A stretch of DNA of 64,000 bases from Parietaria judaica. Its lineage: Eukaryota; Streptophyta; Magnoliopsida; Rosales; Urticaceae. Shown in pieces: positions 54,129 to 63,087 of this stretch; the first letter of the stretch is position 1, and every line of letters starts with the position of its first letter. The notes beneath the pieces were generated by a model. The model was given only the letters and a program-made list of their open reading frames with translations, was not told the DNA's origin and did not search any database. Location of the stretch: the NCBI GenBank assembly GCA_954871525.1, contig CATOZS010000074.1:1-64000 (forward strand), given 5' to 3'. The position numbers were made by a program, and so were the translations under genes.

Positions 54129-54253
54129 CTACTATGGCAAATGGGCCAAGCATACAAAAGAGACTACTACGGCAAATGGGCCAAGCATACAAAAGAAACT
54201 ACTACGGAAAATGGGCTGAGCATACAAAAGACACTACTACGGCATATGGGCCA
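54129..54253 (+). repeat. 35-bp tandem repeats, about 3.6 copies
   Basis: The unit beginning CTACTACGGCAAATGGGCC starts at 54129, 54164, 54199 and 54234, exactly 35 bp apart, and ends in CATACAAAAGA. It is a second, unrelated repeat embedded between two groups of the 63-bp repeat. Confidence 0.93.
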
Positions 54254-54259
54254 ACGAAA

Positions 54260-54474
54260 ACAAATCAGTGCCAAGCACTTAATCGCGACAGAGCCCGGTG
54301 CATACCGACAAGCTCATCGCCGATAAATCAAAGAAAATACAAAGCCGCTCCGGCGCAAATTCTGATCGATACATCGCGACAGAGCCCGGTGCATACCGAC
54401 AAGCTCATCACCGACAAATCAGTGCCAAGCACTTCGTCGCGACAGAGCCCGGTGCACACCGACAAGCTCATCGC
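54260..54474 (+). repeat. Further, rearranged 63-bp repeat units
   Basis: Three more copies of the 63-bp motif (at about 54263, 54375 and 54418). The second is joined to a unique insert containing AAAGAAAATACAAAGCCGC, and the last runs directly into a run of 22 A (54476-54497). Confidence 0.85.
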
Positions 54475-54475
54475 C

Positions 54476-54497
54476 AAAAAAAAAAAAAAAAAAAAAA
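54476..54497 (+). repeat. A22 homopolymer
   Basis: Twenty-two consecutive A on the plus strand, immediately after the last 63-bp unit. In the sense of the antisense gene it is a T22 tract about 50-75 nt beyond its AATAAA signal, where U-rich elements often occur. It could equally be simple slippage. Confidence 0.9.
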
Positions 54498-54549
54498 GCG
54501 GAGTACACATACTCCCATACTTCATCGATAGCGTACGAAAGTCATAGAT

Positions 54550-54555
54550 TTTATT
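54550..54555 (-). terminator. Poly(A) signal AATAAA of the antisense gene
   Basis: Minus-strand AATAAA in the context TATCAATAAAATC, about 65 nt after the predicted stop codon at 54618. T-rich sequence lies upstream and a T22 run downstream. It is the first canonical signal after the stop. Confidence 0.6.
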
Positions 54556-54617
54556 GATAAAACTTCGTTACAAATACAATACTTTATACAAATCTATCCA
54601 GATACAGCAGGGGAAGG

Positions 54618-57600
54618 TCAATCCTCCCGAACAACCCTATCGGCAATTTGTTCTATGACGAACTCCCCATTCTCGGAGAGGACGTCCCAAAGAAGATCTT
54701 CTACGGCGGCATAATTTACAGGCCTCAGCATCATAAATTCGATCACGTAGGCCGAAGAAGGACTAAAGGGAGTCTCGTCGTCCGTGACTCCGGAAAGAGA
54801 GGCAGCCGCACGCCTTATCATATCTTGGACAAACTCCTCGAGTATGGCGGGATGTTCTTCGTCAATCGCAAGGAAATAAGCTAGCACATCCTCGTAGTAA
54901 AACAGCGGTTCCGAGGTATAGAAAAATTCGTCACCCTGAGGAAAGAAGTTTAGCCAGGAAGTAATGACAGGAACACAAGAGAAGCAACAAGCACAGAAAC
55001 AATTTAAAGATAAAGAAAGTTCTTTTCATTAATAAAATCCGTCGTAGGAGTTACAAAGAAAGGACAGTGTAAATAAATATACATAGGAAAGCTATAAGAA
55101 AAGGCCTAAGAAACTTCCTCCCCCCCTACCGCTTTGTTGGTAACCGCTTCGACGGTAGAGGCGACCGCTTCGGTGGCAACCGCTCCGTTGGTGGAAGTGA
55201 CGACCCCGTCGTTGGTACCATACTCATCAAGGCCATCGGAGGCCGAAGAGGCATCCCCACCTACGAAGCGAGTCGCCCAATCGATACCAGCAGAAGAAGG
55301 AGCACCAGGGGTAAGCGGAGGAGAATCAGGATCGATGAGAGATCTGTCATCCAGCTCGCGGGCCTTAGCCTCGTTCTCCTCAAACAAAGTCTTATACTTC
55401 GGAAGACGAGGCAGAAGACTCCCAATGGTCGCCGTAGGAGGAACTTTCTCAAGAAGGCGAGCGTTGGCCCCATACGCGGCGGAGCGGCGATGAAAATTGA
55501 TAGACTCCTCAAGAGCCTTATACCTCGTCAAGGCGCGCTGCGCTTTGTCTTGAGCCCGGTCGAAGAGGTGTAGGCGCGCTTCGCGCTCAGACTTCGCCTC
55601 TGTCTGCGATACCTCGAGTTCCTTTCCGAGGCGTTTCAGGCACGAGGCCACTCGAGAAGCGAGCCGGCTCTCCTGCTCGACAGGTACGCCCACCGCCTCG
55701 CTGATTTGGGCCAACCGCCACTTCTTTGCCTCGAGATGCTTCTCGTAGCTTTCCACTATCATGGAGTGACGCCTATGCTCCCCATCCAACTCGGCCTTCA
55801 GCGCCGCAACCTCCGCATCGGCCTTAGCCTTGCACTCGGCAAGCTCCCTCTCCTGAGTTTGGCGAAGCGAAGCCTCTTTCGCCAATTTGGCCCTCGCGAC
55901 CTCCAGTTCATTGGAGGCCCGCTCGGCTGCTTCCCGATATTTTCGCTCCCCAAGGACGGAAACCCCGAGGTGCGATTTGGTGTCGGCAAGCTTAGCTCGG
56001 AGGTCGCTCATCTCCTGAGCGCTCTCGCCCCTGCTCATGTTCTCTTCGAGAATAACGGTGTTGAAGCGGGCGAGGGCCTGGAAAAGCGTAGCGGCAGCCC
56101 GGCCATAACCCCTGACATCGCTCAGAGACAAGCCGTTAGTCCGAGAAGGTTCGGGCCAGAACAGGTCCCGAAGGACCCGAAGTGAGTATGCTTTCCACTC
56201 TTCCGGCGGAGACTCCGAAGTAGGAGCTGCCGGAAATCGCTCCCAAGGAGGAAGAGAAAAACCTCCTGGTCCGGAGTTGGGAAGAAACTTCGGCAGCGGA
56301 GAAAGAGAAATCCCGACATCGTCGGACGAAGAGGCGTTAACCCCAGAAGCACCGGCATCGTCGTTCGGCTCCGAAGAGCCCTCCGGACGAGGCACTTCGG
56401 GAAGAGTAGAAACATCGGGAGGAATGACGTCCGCAAGAAGGCCATCCTCTCCCTCAGGGTGGCCCTCGATCAAAACCTCTTCAGAAGGTAGAGGAGCCCC
56501 CTCCGAAGCACCGGGCTGTCCGACGGGCTCCAAGACGAGGAGCGCGTCGGCAGCATCAAGTGCCTCTTCGGGTAGCAAACCCTCCTCGTCACCCGTAGGA
56601 ACGGCGACTGAAAGTCTTTCCGCGGCAGGTGCGGGAGGTGCTAAGGAAGAAACCTCCAAGCAAGGAGGCGCGTCGGCGCGAGCCGGAGTCTGAAATTACG
56701 AAGAAAATATACATATACATACCCATTAGACACACGAAATTTGGGAACATTGCGAAAAGTGCAGAGGGAAAACTAGATGTTACCTCAGAGGCCGAGAGGT
56801 CCAGCGACGACACCAAATCGATGAAGTCATCATCAAAGCGGAAACGCTCCCGAGAAGTGGGAGAAGGACGGGGGGTCCCATGAGCCCCATCGACGGTTCC
56901 GCCGGCCTCGGTCGGAGGAGTCGAAGCAAGAACGGTCAACGCGGTCGCCCCGGCGAGAACGGTCCCCTCGCGAGAAGCGACGGTGACAGTCTCCGAAGCC
57001 GGAGGAGTCGCATCGATCTCCTTAGATGACTCGGAAGTCTTGTTCTTCTTCGGAGGAGGAGCGTCGCGTACCTCTTCGGCAATTTTCCTCTTCAAGACGA
57101 CTTTCTCGCGAGGAGGTGCCCGCGAAGAAGTATGAGTCTCGGGTTCGCGACGGATCTCCGAAGGACGAGGCGCGTCCCGAGAGCGAGTCGTCCCCGAGGA
57201 AGTCGATACCCCCGAAGAGCGAGAAGCACCAGCGTCGTGCTTATGTTTTGTTCGCTTCTCCGAACTGCTGAACACGGAGGAAGAGTTTTATCGCTTGAAA
57301 TAAACCGGTCAGCACCAGTCCGAGGGCCGATTCCCAAGAAGCCAGTTTTCGATAGATCCCGACGAGAATCGGAGGATCCACCTCCTTGTCCTGGATCTTG
57401 GCCTTGTCCTGGATCTTGGCCTTGTCCTGGATCTTAGCTTTGACATTTCCGTGGCTCCGATGATCCACGGGTGGACTTTTGATTTCTCTTCTTCGGCTTA
57501 GGAGATTGCCGAACAACGGGGGACGAAGGGTCCACATCTTTGACCTCTTCGAGGCGGAACCCAACCGGCCACAAAGATGCCGGTGGTTTACCCACGATGT

Positions 57601-58294
57601 GGCAGAGTTGATAGAGTCCCGACTCTTGAACGCGGGTCCCGAAGAAGTCCGTCGTCCAATTCCGACGAGGATTTTCCAGCAAAGCCCGAACGACCCCAGC
57701 GAAGCGCTCGTCGTCCTCTTTATTCGCGATGGGCCTGAACCTCGGCACTTCTTTCTCGTCGACCCACTTGGTGGGAAGCGCCTCCCAATGCGGCCCAAGG
57801 GTGTGACGATCGAGATGCGCGAAGAAATACCTATTCTCCCACCCGGACTCGTTGTTCGGCGTGTGGGTGATGACGTGGACACCCGCGGCGGAGGAGAGGA
57901 AGAACCGGCCCAGATTCTTCGAGTTCTTCGACCATTTGAAAAGCCGCATCAAATCCTTCAAGGTCAGGGCCACTTTCTGCTCAAGAGCGATGGCCATGGT
58001 GCAGACGAGAAGGCGAAGCGAATTAGGGCTGACCTGACTGATCGGCATCTTGTACGCATGGAGGAAGCACACGATGAGATGAGGCAGTGGAAGGTGCAGT
58101 TCCACCGACCGGAAGAAGTGTTCGTAAAGAGTGATGTACCCTTCCGGGGGCTCGTCGCCAAGCTCGCCGGACTGAGGGAGACGCAGGTAACAGGGACTGG
58201 AGTCCACGTAGTGTTTCTTCAAATCCTCGAGATGCCTCTCGGTCATTATAGACTTCGGCGATCGAGTCTTGAAAATCTTTCCCGGATTCGACAT
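54618..58294 (-). CDS. Spliced antisense gene of the Tat element (predicted four exons, about 1060 codons)
   Basis: Predicted exons: 58294-57477, 57267-56784, 56689-55130 (or 55115) and 54935-54618. The junction phases chosen keep one open frame to the TGA/TAA-type end at 54618. Exon 1 (about 272 residues) begins with a basic segment and has a pattern like the plant 'putative gypsy type transposon' domain (LPHLIVCFLHAY...SPNSLRLLV, then NRYFF, FRPI), ending in basic PKPKKRNQK. Exon 2 is Ser/Pro/Lys-rich with a second nuclear-signal-like PPPKKNK. Exon 3 holds a long Ala/Glu/Arg-rich coiled coil (about its residues 215-390) inside acidic low-complexity ends. Exon 4 is acidic (DEFFYTSEPLFYYED...). 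Extra antisense ORFs are known in Tat elements, and their function is unknown. The first intron boundary is the weakest part; a frameshift is an alternative there. Confidence 0.65.
54936..55129 (-). other. Intron 3 of the antisense gene (predicted)
   Basis: The acceptor is TTTCCTCAG (ending at 54936), preceded by a long T-rich tract. Two phase-0 donors are possible: GCG|GTAGGG (intron starts 55129) or GAA|GTTTCT (starts 55114). Without splicing the frame stops at 55106; with it, 105 more codons of clearly coding-like acidic sequence are added. The T-rich composition contrasts with the GC-rich exons on both sides. Confidence 0.65.
56690..56783 (-). other. Intron 2 of the antisense gene (predicted, 94 bp)
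   Basis: The donor is CTCTGAG|GTAACA and the acceptor TTCGTAATTTCAG|ACTCC, both good plant sites, enclosing an AT-rich stretch with TATGTATATGTATATTTTC. Removal is phase 0 and joins ...LSASE to TPARADAPP... without a frame change. This is the clearest intron in the window. Confidence 0.8.
57268..57476 (-). other. Intron 1 of the antisense gene (tentative)
   Basis: The acceptor region is strong: a CTGAC branch-like motif, a pyrimidine run and GTGTTCAG ending at 57268. The only donor I find in the right phase is the weak AAAA|GTCCAC at 57476. The segment contains three copies of an 18-bp repeat (about 57382-57435, GGCCTTGTCCTGGATCTT), open in another frame. The alternative is an exon with a frameshift at this repeat. 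Confidence 0.35.
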
Positions 58295-58434
58295 TTTCTT
58301 GACCAGAAAAGAAGAGGGTGAACGGAAAGAAAGTTTGAAGATTTTCTTGAGAAGAAGAGAGTCGAGAAAGAAAATTGCAGAGAGAATTTAGAGAAAAAGT
58401 ATGAAACAAAGTGTGAGTCGAAGGCGAGGTTTGA

Positions 58435-58441
58435 ATTTATA
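58435..58441 (-). promoter_or_regulatory. TATA box of the antisense gene
   Basis: On the minus strand, CCTCTATAAATTCAAAC, a canonical plant TATA box 141 bp before the ATG at 58294. Transcription would start at about 58405 and leave a leader of roughly 110 nt that is CT/AT-rich (TTTCTTTCTCGACTC) with no upstream ATG in good context that I noticed. The promoter lies wholly inside the element, outside the LTR. Confidence 0.65.
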
Positions 58442-58858
58442 GAGGAAATCTTGCGAATTTGAAGAGGCACATTTGGATCCAATGGCCCAGGATCGAAGCG
58501 GGAGAAATCATCCAACGGTGAAGATCAAAAGAGTCGTTGCAAAGCCCGAAGGCACTCGAGTGCGAGAAAACCCCGCATTTAATGCGAAATGATTGACGAC
58601 GATTTCCTAGATCTGACAGCCTGGAGAATCGCGCCCAGTCAGCACTACGTGGGAACTCGAGGCCATCAGTGAGCATGCAAGAAGTGGAAGAGTCCTCGAA
58701 GGACACAACCCTCATCGAGGGAAAAACCTCTTCGAGGATTGTCCTCTTCGAAGGCATAACTTCATCGGGGAAAAACCTCATCGGATATAAACCTTGTCGG
58801 GGAGTAATTTTGGTTTATTTTATCAACTGTTTCACACTCGATAAAATAGGGGACTAAC
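58442..58858. other. Untranslated 3' region between antisense promoter and LTR, with polypurine tract
   Basis: No gene. A degenerate motif (TCATCGGGGAAAAACCTC and relatives CATCGAGGGAAAAACCTC, TCATCGGATATAAACC) repeats at about 58712-58800. The purine-rich AAAATAGGGGA at 58843-58853, five bases before the LTR, is the best candidate for the plus-strand priming tract. Upstream enhancers of the antisense gene could lie here. Confidence 0.55.
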
Positions 58859-59264
58859 TGTTAAGGTCAGATTTGGTCAAATCTCTTCTTAACACCACCC
58901 TTTGTCGTTTTTGGAATAAACGACATAAAGCGAGAGGAGGATTGCTTGAAGAACCCAAGCCCATGAAAGAATAAAGAAATTAAAGCCCAGCAAGAGAAGC
59001 CCATGAGAAGTCAGCATCCGGTAAAGCCGGCCCAACATCTCGTCGCGAAAAGGGAAGTTCATCGAGGAAAAGCTCTTCGGGAAAGCCTAATCGCGTTAAA
59101 AGAGGAACTCATTCGAGATCGCGAGAAAGAAGGGAGGATTGGCTTATTCGGTTAAAGATTTCGTGGGATATCCAACGAAATATAAGGAAGGTCAACTACG
59201 ATCATAGCGATTCAGAAGGAAACCCTAGCAAGATTTGAGGAATATTCTAGAAGACCTTCAAACC

Positions 59265-59272
59265 TATAAATA
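59265..59272 (+). promoter_or_regulatory. LTR TATA box
   Basis: CTATAAATACG, a perfect plant TATA consensus within the LTR, about 285 bp before its end. This would drive the sense transcript of the retrotransposon. Confidence 0.7.
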
Positions 59273-59460
59273 CGAATGTAAACCTAGCATAAATCCATTC
59301 CAGTATTCAATATCCATTATTATCGTGAGTTTGAGAGAACAAATCCTTGAGTCTTCGAGTTTGCTTATTCATAGCATTCTCGATCTCCCAAGGGTTAGAG
59401 TGTGTAATCTTCGATTGTCCAAGCTATCAAACGGAAGAAACCGGGTCCTCTCGGAATCAT

Positions 59461-59466
59461 AATAAA
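59461..59466 (+). terminator. LTR poly(A) signal AATAAA
   Basis: AATAAATCAG, about 195 bp after the TATA box and about 85 bp before the LTR end, a normal arrangement for the R-U5 border. Confidence 0.5.
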
Positions 59467-59552
59467 TCAGAGATATTCGTATTATCCATAATTATTTAAT
59501 TATTTCGATTATCTTTGTGACTGCAAGGCGGTAAAAATCACCCTCTACAGTT

Positions 59553-59570
59553 TGGCGCCCACCGAGGGGG
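59553..59570 (+). promoter_or_regulatory. Primer-binding site of copy 2
   Basis: TGGCGCCCACCGAGGGGG, three bases after the LTR. TGG pairs with the CCA end of a tRNA, and TGGCGCC matches the 3' end of plant tRNA-Asp; the rest matches imperfectly, so I do not assign the tRNA. The corresponding site of copy 1 is broken after the equivalent of 59565. Confidence 0.75.
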
Positions 59571-59619
59571 CTTTGTCTCTTTCTATCGCACAGCTAGGAA
59601 ATCGAAGGGAGGAAGGAGA

Positions 59620-61612
59620 ATGTCAGCCGAGGAAGCCAGCTCTGCCCAGGAGCAAACCATGCAGCGGATGCAACAACAGCTGGCCGAAGCCATCGCAAAG
59701 ATGACAGAGGTCACCAGCAAAGCCGAGGAGTCCGCCCGAAGGATAGAGGAGCAGGCCGCGGAGAACAGACGCCTCGCAAGCCTCCTAGAGCGCGCGGAGA
59801 GACTGCGCCCGACGAACCAGATAGCAGAATCGGCTGCACGAGGGGCCGGGGGAAGCGCCAGCAGAGACACGGTGACGACGGACGCACCGGTAAGCATGTC
59901 AACCCCATCGCTCATCAGGAACCTCTTCGACACGGATGCAGTCCAGCCAACCACGGCGAATCGAGTGGAGGACACGCCGGGGAACACACAGGGCAATGCG
60001 ACGACGGACGTGGCGGCAAGAGTGGCCGAAGAGGTGGCCAAGGCGATGGCCTTAATGTCAGCAAAGATGGAGGTCAAACTCGGACAAGTCGCATCGCAGT
60101 TGCACCAGGCGACGAGTTCGGCGCCAGAAATCGACAGGATGGTGCGGGAAGCCAGAATCACCCCGTTCACGACGAGGATTCGGGGGATAGAGCTGGAGGA
60201 ATTACCAAAGATCAGACTCACGCCATACAAAGGGGATACGGATCCCCATACACACGTGAAGTCATTCCGAATCGCGACGGACCACATCGGGGGCGAGGAG
60301 GTCCGGAAGGAAGCCGTCTTGTGCAGACTTTTCATCGCGAGTTTGCAGGGCCGCGCCAGCGACTGGTTCGCGAGATTAATGCCGGGCTCCATCAACACCT
60401 CCGACGAGTTGGTCGCCCTCTTCCTAAAACACTTCTCCATCTACGTACAGACGGAGCTGACGGTGTCCAACCTTTTCGATGTCAAGCAAGGGAAGAACGA
60501 ACCTCTTCGGCAATACATAGAGAAATTCAAGAACGTCATGTTCCGAATCCCGAAGATCGAGGACGTCGTCTCGGTCCAAGCTCTAAAGCATGGCTTGTAC
60601 TACCAATCTCCGTTCAACGACGAACTGTGCGTCTCGCTGCCAAACTCGATAGAAGACGCGCTCCACAAAGCGACAATCTACATGGACATGGAGGAAAATA
60701 AAGCGATCAAGAAAAGGTTAGAAGAGGAAGCTGAAGGCCGAACCAGGCCAGAAAGGAAGGAAACTAGAGACGGACGAGAGGGATCGTCGTCCAGAACAAG
60801 GAGAGAAGGGGAACGACGAGATCGGAGAAGCAGAGACGGGGCCGACGAGCGAAGGATCAGGGAAAACCCTGGACACGGAGTCTACCAGGTGGACGGAAAG
60901 AAAGAGGCGCTCGGCAACCGCGTAGGCAATCGGCAGGAGGAACTCCCACAAGGAAACTCACAACCAGGATACTTCCCGAGCAACCAGGTAAGCTTTCCGG
61001 AGAATCGAGGAGGTTACTCTGGCAACCGAGGAGGCTATTCTGGAGGCCGAGGAGGATTTTTGGGTGGCCGAGGAGGTCATTCCGGCGGCCGAGGCAGCTA
61101 CGAGAGAAAGCCTTGGCCGAGAGACATGAGCAAGTACTGCTCTTTCCACGAATACCACGGTCATGCGACCGACGAGTGCGCCACTCTGAAGAAGATGATC
61201 CAAAGGAGGATCGAGCAAGGGGAATTCCAAGACTTCTCCCAAAAGCCCACTCAGCCATGGAACAACGACAACCGATCGTGGCCGAACAAGCGGGAGGCGC
61301 CAGCACAGCGCGCGGGAGGAAATCAGGAGGCCCCAAAAAGAAGCCTCACGATCGAGGAAGCATCGGGGGAATTCCCGAACAATGGGAGACCAGCCGCAAG
61401 ACCAAGGATCGACCTGATCATGGGAGGATCTCGCCTCTGCGAAGATTCCATCAACAGCATCAAGGCCTACCAACGCAGAGGGAAGGAGTCCGCTCAGGAA
61501 GATGCGCGGATGACCGGTCAGAAGACGACGATAGAGTTCGTCGACGAAGAAGTATGCGCAGACGAGCACGACGACGCCCTAGTTTTAGAGCTCAACATAG
61601 GAGGATGCGACG
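59620..61612 (+). pseudogene. gag of copy 2, 3'-truncated at the start of protease
   Basis: ATG at 59620 opens a clean frame of 664 gag/protease codons before homology to copy 1 stops at 61612. Seen in order: an N-terminal Gln/Glu/Arg coiled coil (about residues 15-65); a Retrotrans_gag-type core (about 190-330) with LTPYKGDTDPHTHV, ASDWFARLMPGSI, ELVALFLKHFS; an Arg/Glu-rich charged segment; a GGY/RGG box; and an intact CSFHEYHGHATDEC zinc motif (His at 61162-61164). The start is supported by conservation with copy 1 and by its position 50 nt after the primer-binding site. The frame runs on to 61788 through foreign sequence. Gag would form the particle and bind RNA, but there is no pol attached. 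Confidence 0.85.
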
Positions 61613-61624
61613 CCCTAGTTTTAG
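61572..61624 (+). other. Truncation junction of copy 2 with a templated 12-bp filler
   Basis: The 17-mer CGACGCCCTAGTTTTAG occurs at 61572-61588 (normal gag position) and again at 61608-61624. Homology to copy 1 ends at 61612, so the last 12 bases (61613-61624) look copied from 36 bp upstream via the shared CGACG, before the join to unrelated flanking DNA at 61625. Confidence 0.8.
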
Positions 61625-61770
61625 TGCCCCGCAGAAGTAGTGACAGGAAGTCCGAACTACGTTACCAAAAAGTATTGTTGTTCCTTTACTTTTCTGCACT
61701 CTCTTTATTTCTATCGTTCACGATTATAACGTTATATTATATGTGCAACGCGAAAATACGTCTTAACAGA
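61625..61770. other. Unassigned flanking sequence
   Basis: AT-rich sequence with no coding frame, no match to the element and no match to either satellite that I can see. Confidence 0.5.
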
Positions 61771-62613
61771 AGTCATGATCTAGCCTAAACGAGCCAAAAA
61801 AGCTAAAACTCATTTTTTGTTTTAAATAATTTCAATATCTGTAAGAACATCATTTGTAATGATTTATTTATCGTCTCGATGTTAGATTTTTAATCTAGAG
61901 CAGTAAAATGAAACACTCAAGGCAAATCGTATAGCCCTTAGGAAGTCAAGGCCTTATGCCTAAAAATGACAAACATGAAAATCAAATTTTAATGTAAACG
62001 GCTATCAACGGCCATGAAAAAAGGATTTCGATGCGTAGTCACTCGGTTGGATTTGATACGTAGAGTGCTAAAATCAAACGCTCGAGGCAAAGGTTATAGC
62101 TTTCGAAGTCGAGACCTAGCGTAGAAAAAGAAATAAAAAAGGCGAGAACTCAGTATTTTTTGTAAAATAATTTTATTGGATATAATAAGTCTTCTCATTT
62201 TTTATTTATCGTCTCGAGATTCAGTTTTGTATATTTATAGAGCGCTAAATCGAACACTCGAGGCAAATTTTATAGCCTTTCTTATGTAAATACATTTTGC
62301 CGAAAAATGACGACAACCCCAAAACGCATTTATAGTATAAACTAAATTGAAAGGCCATAAAAAAGGATTATCAATAAGTAGAGTCACGCGGTTCGATTTT
62401 ATACGTAGAGCACTAAAATACGACCCTCGAGGAAAATGTTATAGCATTCGTAAGTCATGACCTAGCCTAAAAGAGCCGACATAAACCAAAACTCGTTTTT
62501 TGTTTAAAATAATTTCAATATCAGTAAGAACCTGATTTTTAATGATTATTTATCATCTTGAGGTTTAATTTTTTACGTAGGGCACTAAAATGGAACACTC
62601 GAGGCAAATGGTA
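61771..62613. repeat. Diverged tandem repeat, about 340-bp dimer of about 170-bp halves
   Basis: AAGTCATGATCTAGCCTAAA at 61770 recurs as AAGTCGAGACCTAGCGTAGA at about 62115 and AAGTCATGACCTAGCCTAAA at 62452 (steps of about 344 and 337 bp). Inside each unit the motif CTAAAATxGAACACTCGAGGCAAA appears twice, at about 61907, 62067, 62243, 62408 and 62583, with alternating steps near 160-166 and 175. Copies are strongly diverged. It shares no obvious motif with the 174-bp satellite apart from similar period and AT-richness. Confidence 0.85.
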
Positions 62614-63043
62614 AATAAAATTGAGATAGCGTAAAGCGCTACACCATTTGAGATAACGTCAAATCTTTGACTTGATTTGCTTGCTCCTCAAGCTACGCGC
62701 TTTCCTTTTCTGGCTAGAGTTTCCCTTTTTCTCCTCGGACAGCTTCTCTGTCCACGAGCCGACTTGCTCGGCCTTCCTCGAGCATACTTGCTCGGGCCTT
62801 CTCTTCGAACAAACTTGCTCGCGTCTTCTGGACGGACTTGCTCGCATTGCCGAGCATATTTGCTCGCATTTCCGAGTAGGGCTGATTTCCTCTATCCGAC
62901 GGGCCAAGTTAAGCTTAAATTCATAATAATTACGTAATTTAATTTAACGGTTTAAAGAACAATTTATTTGATGAATAAATTAATAATTAAAATTAAAATT
63001 GAAATTGGATTTCTAGATATTTTAAATATTAATTTAAAATCTG

Positions 63044-63045
<2 letters not shown>
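62614..63045. other. Intergenic sequence with a TTGCTCG-rich patch
   Basis: The motif (A)CTTGCTCG or TTTGCTCG occurs at about 62763, 62787, 62814, 62837 and 62859, spaced 22-27 bp, with CGAGCATA between some copies. This could be a decayed short tandem repeat. The rest is T-rich and then A/T-rich. I see no credible gene; short open frames here do not have coding character. Confidence 0.55.

Positions 63046-63083
<38 letters not shown>
63046..63083. repeat. (TA)n microsatellite
   Basis: About 18 uninterrupted TA units followed by AAATTTGATT. It lies just upstream of the presumed gene front and its 3' end (TATATAAAA) could double as a TATA element. Confidence 0.95.

Positions 63084-63087
<4 letters not shown>

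Larger units (their letters stand above)
58859..59549 (+). repeat. LTR (691 bp), 3' LTR of copy 1 and 5' LTR of copy 2
   Basis: Begins TGTTAAGG and ends CTCTACA, so TGT...ACA termini. It is bounded on the left by a purine tract and on the right by GTT plus a primer-binding site. TATAAATA at 59265-59272 is a TATA box, predicting a transcript start at about 59297; AATAAA at 59461-59466 can serve as poly(A) signal. The first 36 bp form a striking inverted repeat. With only one LTR present, insertion age cannot be estimated from LTR divergence. The start is set by the TG and the adjacent purine tract. Confidence 0.8.
48328..61624 (+). mobile_element. Composite Tat-lineage Ty3/Gypsy retrotransposon, internal-LTR-internal, truncated at both ends
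   Basis: The order is partial internal region of copy 1 (48328-58858), one LTR (58859-59549), then primer-binding site and gag of copy 2 (59550-61612), all in plus orientation. Lineage assignment rests on a PR-RT-RNaseH-second RNaseH-integrase order, a CCHC-like CxFHxxxGHxTxxC motif in gag, and an extra antisense gene between pol and the 3' LTR, all known for plant Tat/Retand/Ogre-type elements. Copies 1 and 2 overlap in gag and differ by roughly a dozen substitutions over about 1.1 kb. An LTR flanked by two internal regions is what unequal recombination between tandem elements or LTRs leaves. No target-site duplication can be seen because both outer ends are lost. Confidence 0.9.

Noticed and set aside
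53472..54326. 284-codon plus-strand frame over the 63-bp repeats
   Set aside because: It is a product of a 63-bp period divisible by three; all frames are open in it and there is no recognisable domain.
61613..61788. Extension of the copy 2 gag frame to 61788
   Set aside because: Homology to the element ends at 61612; the last 58 codons are foreign sequence read by chance.
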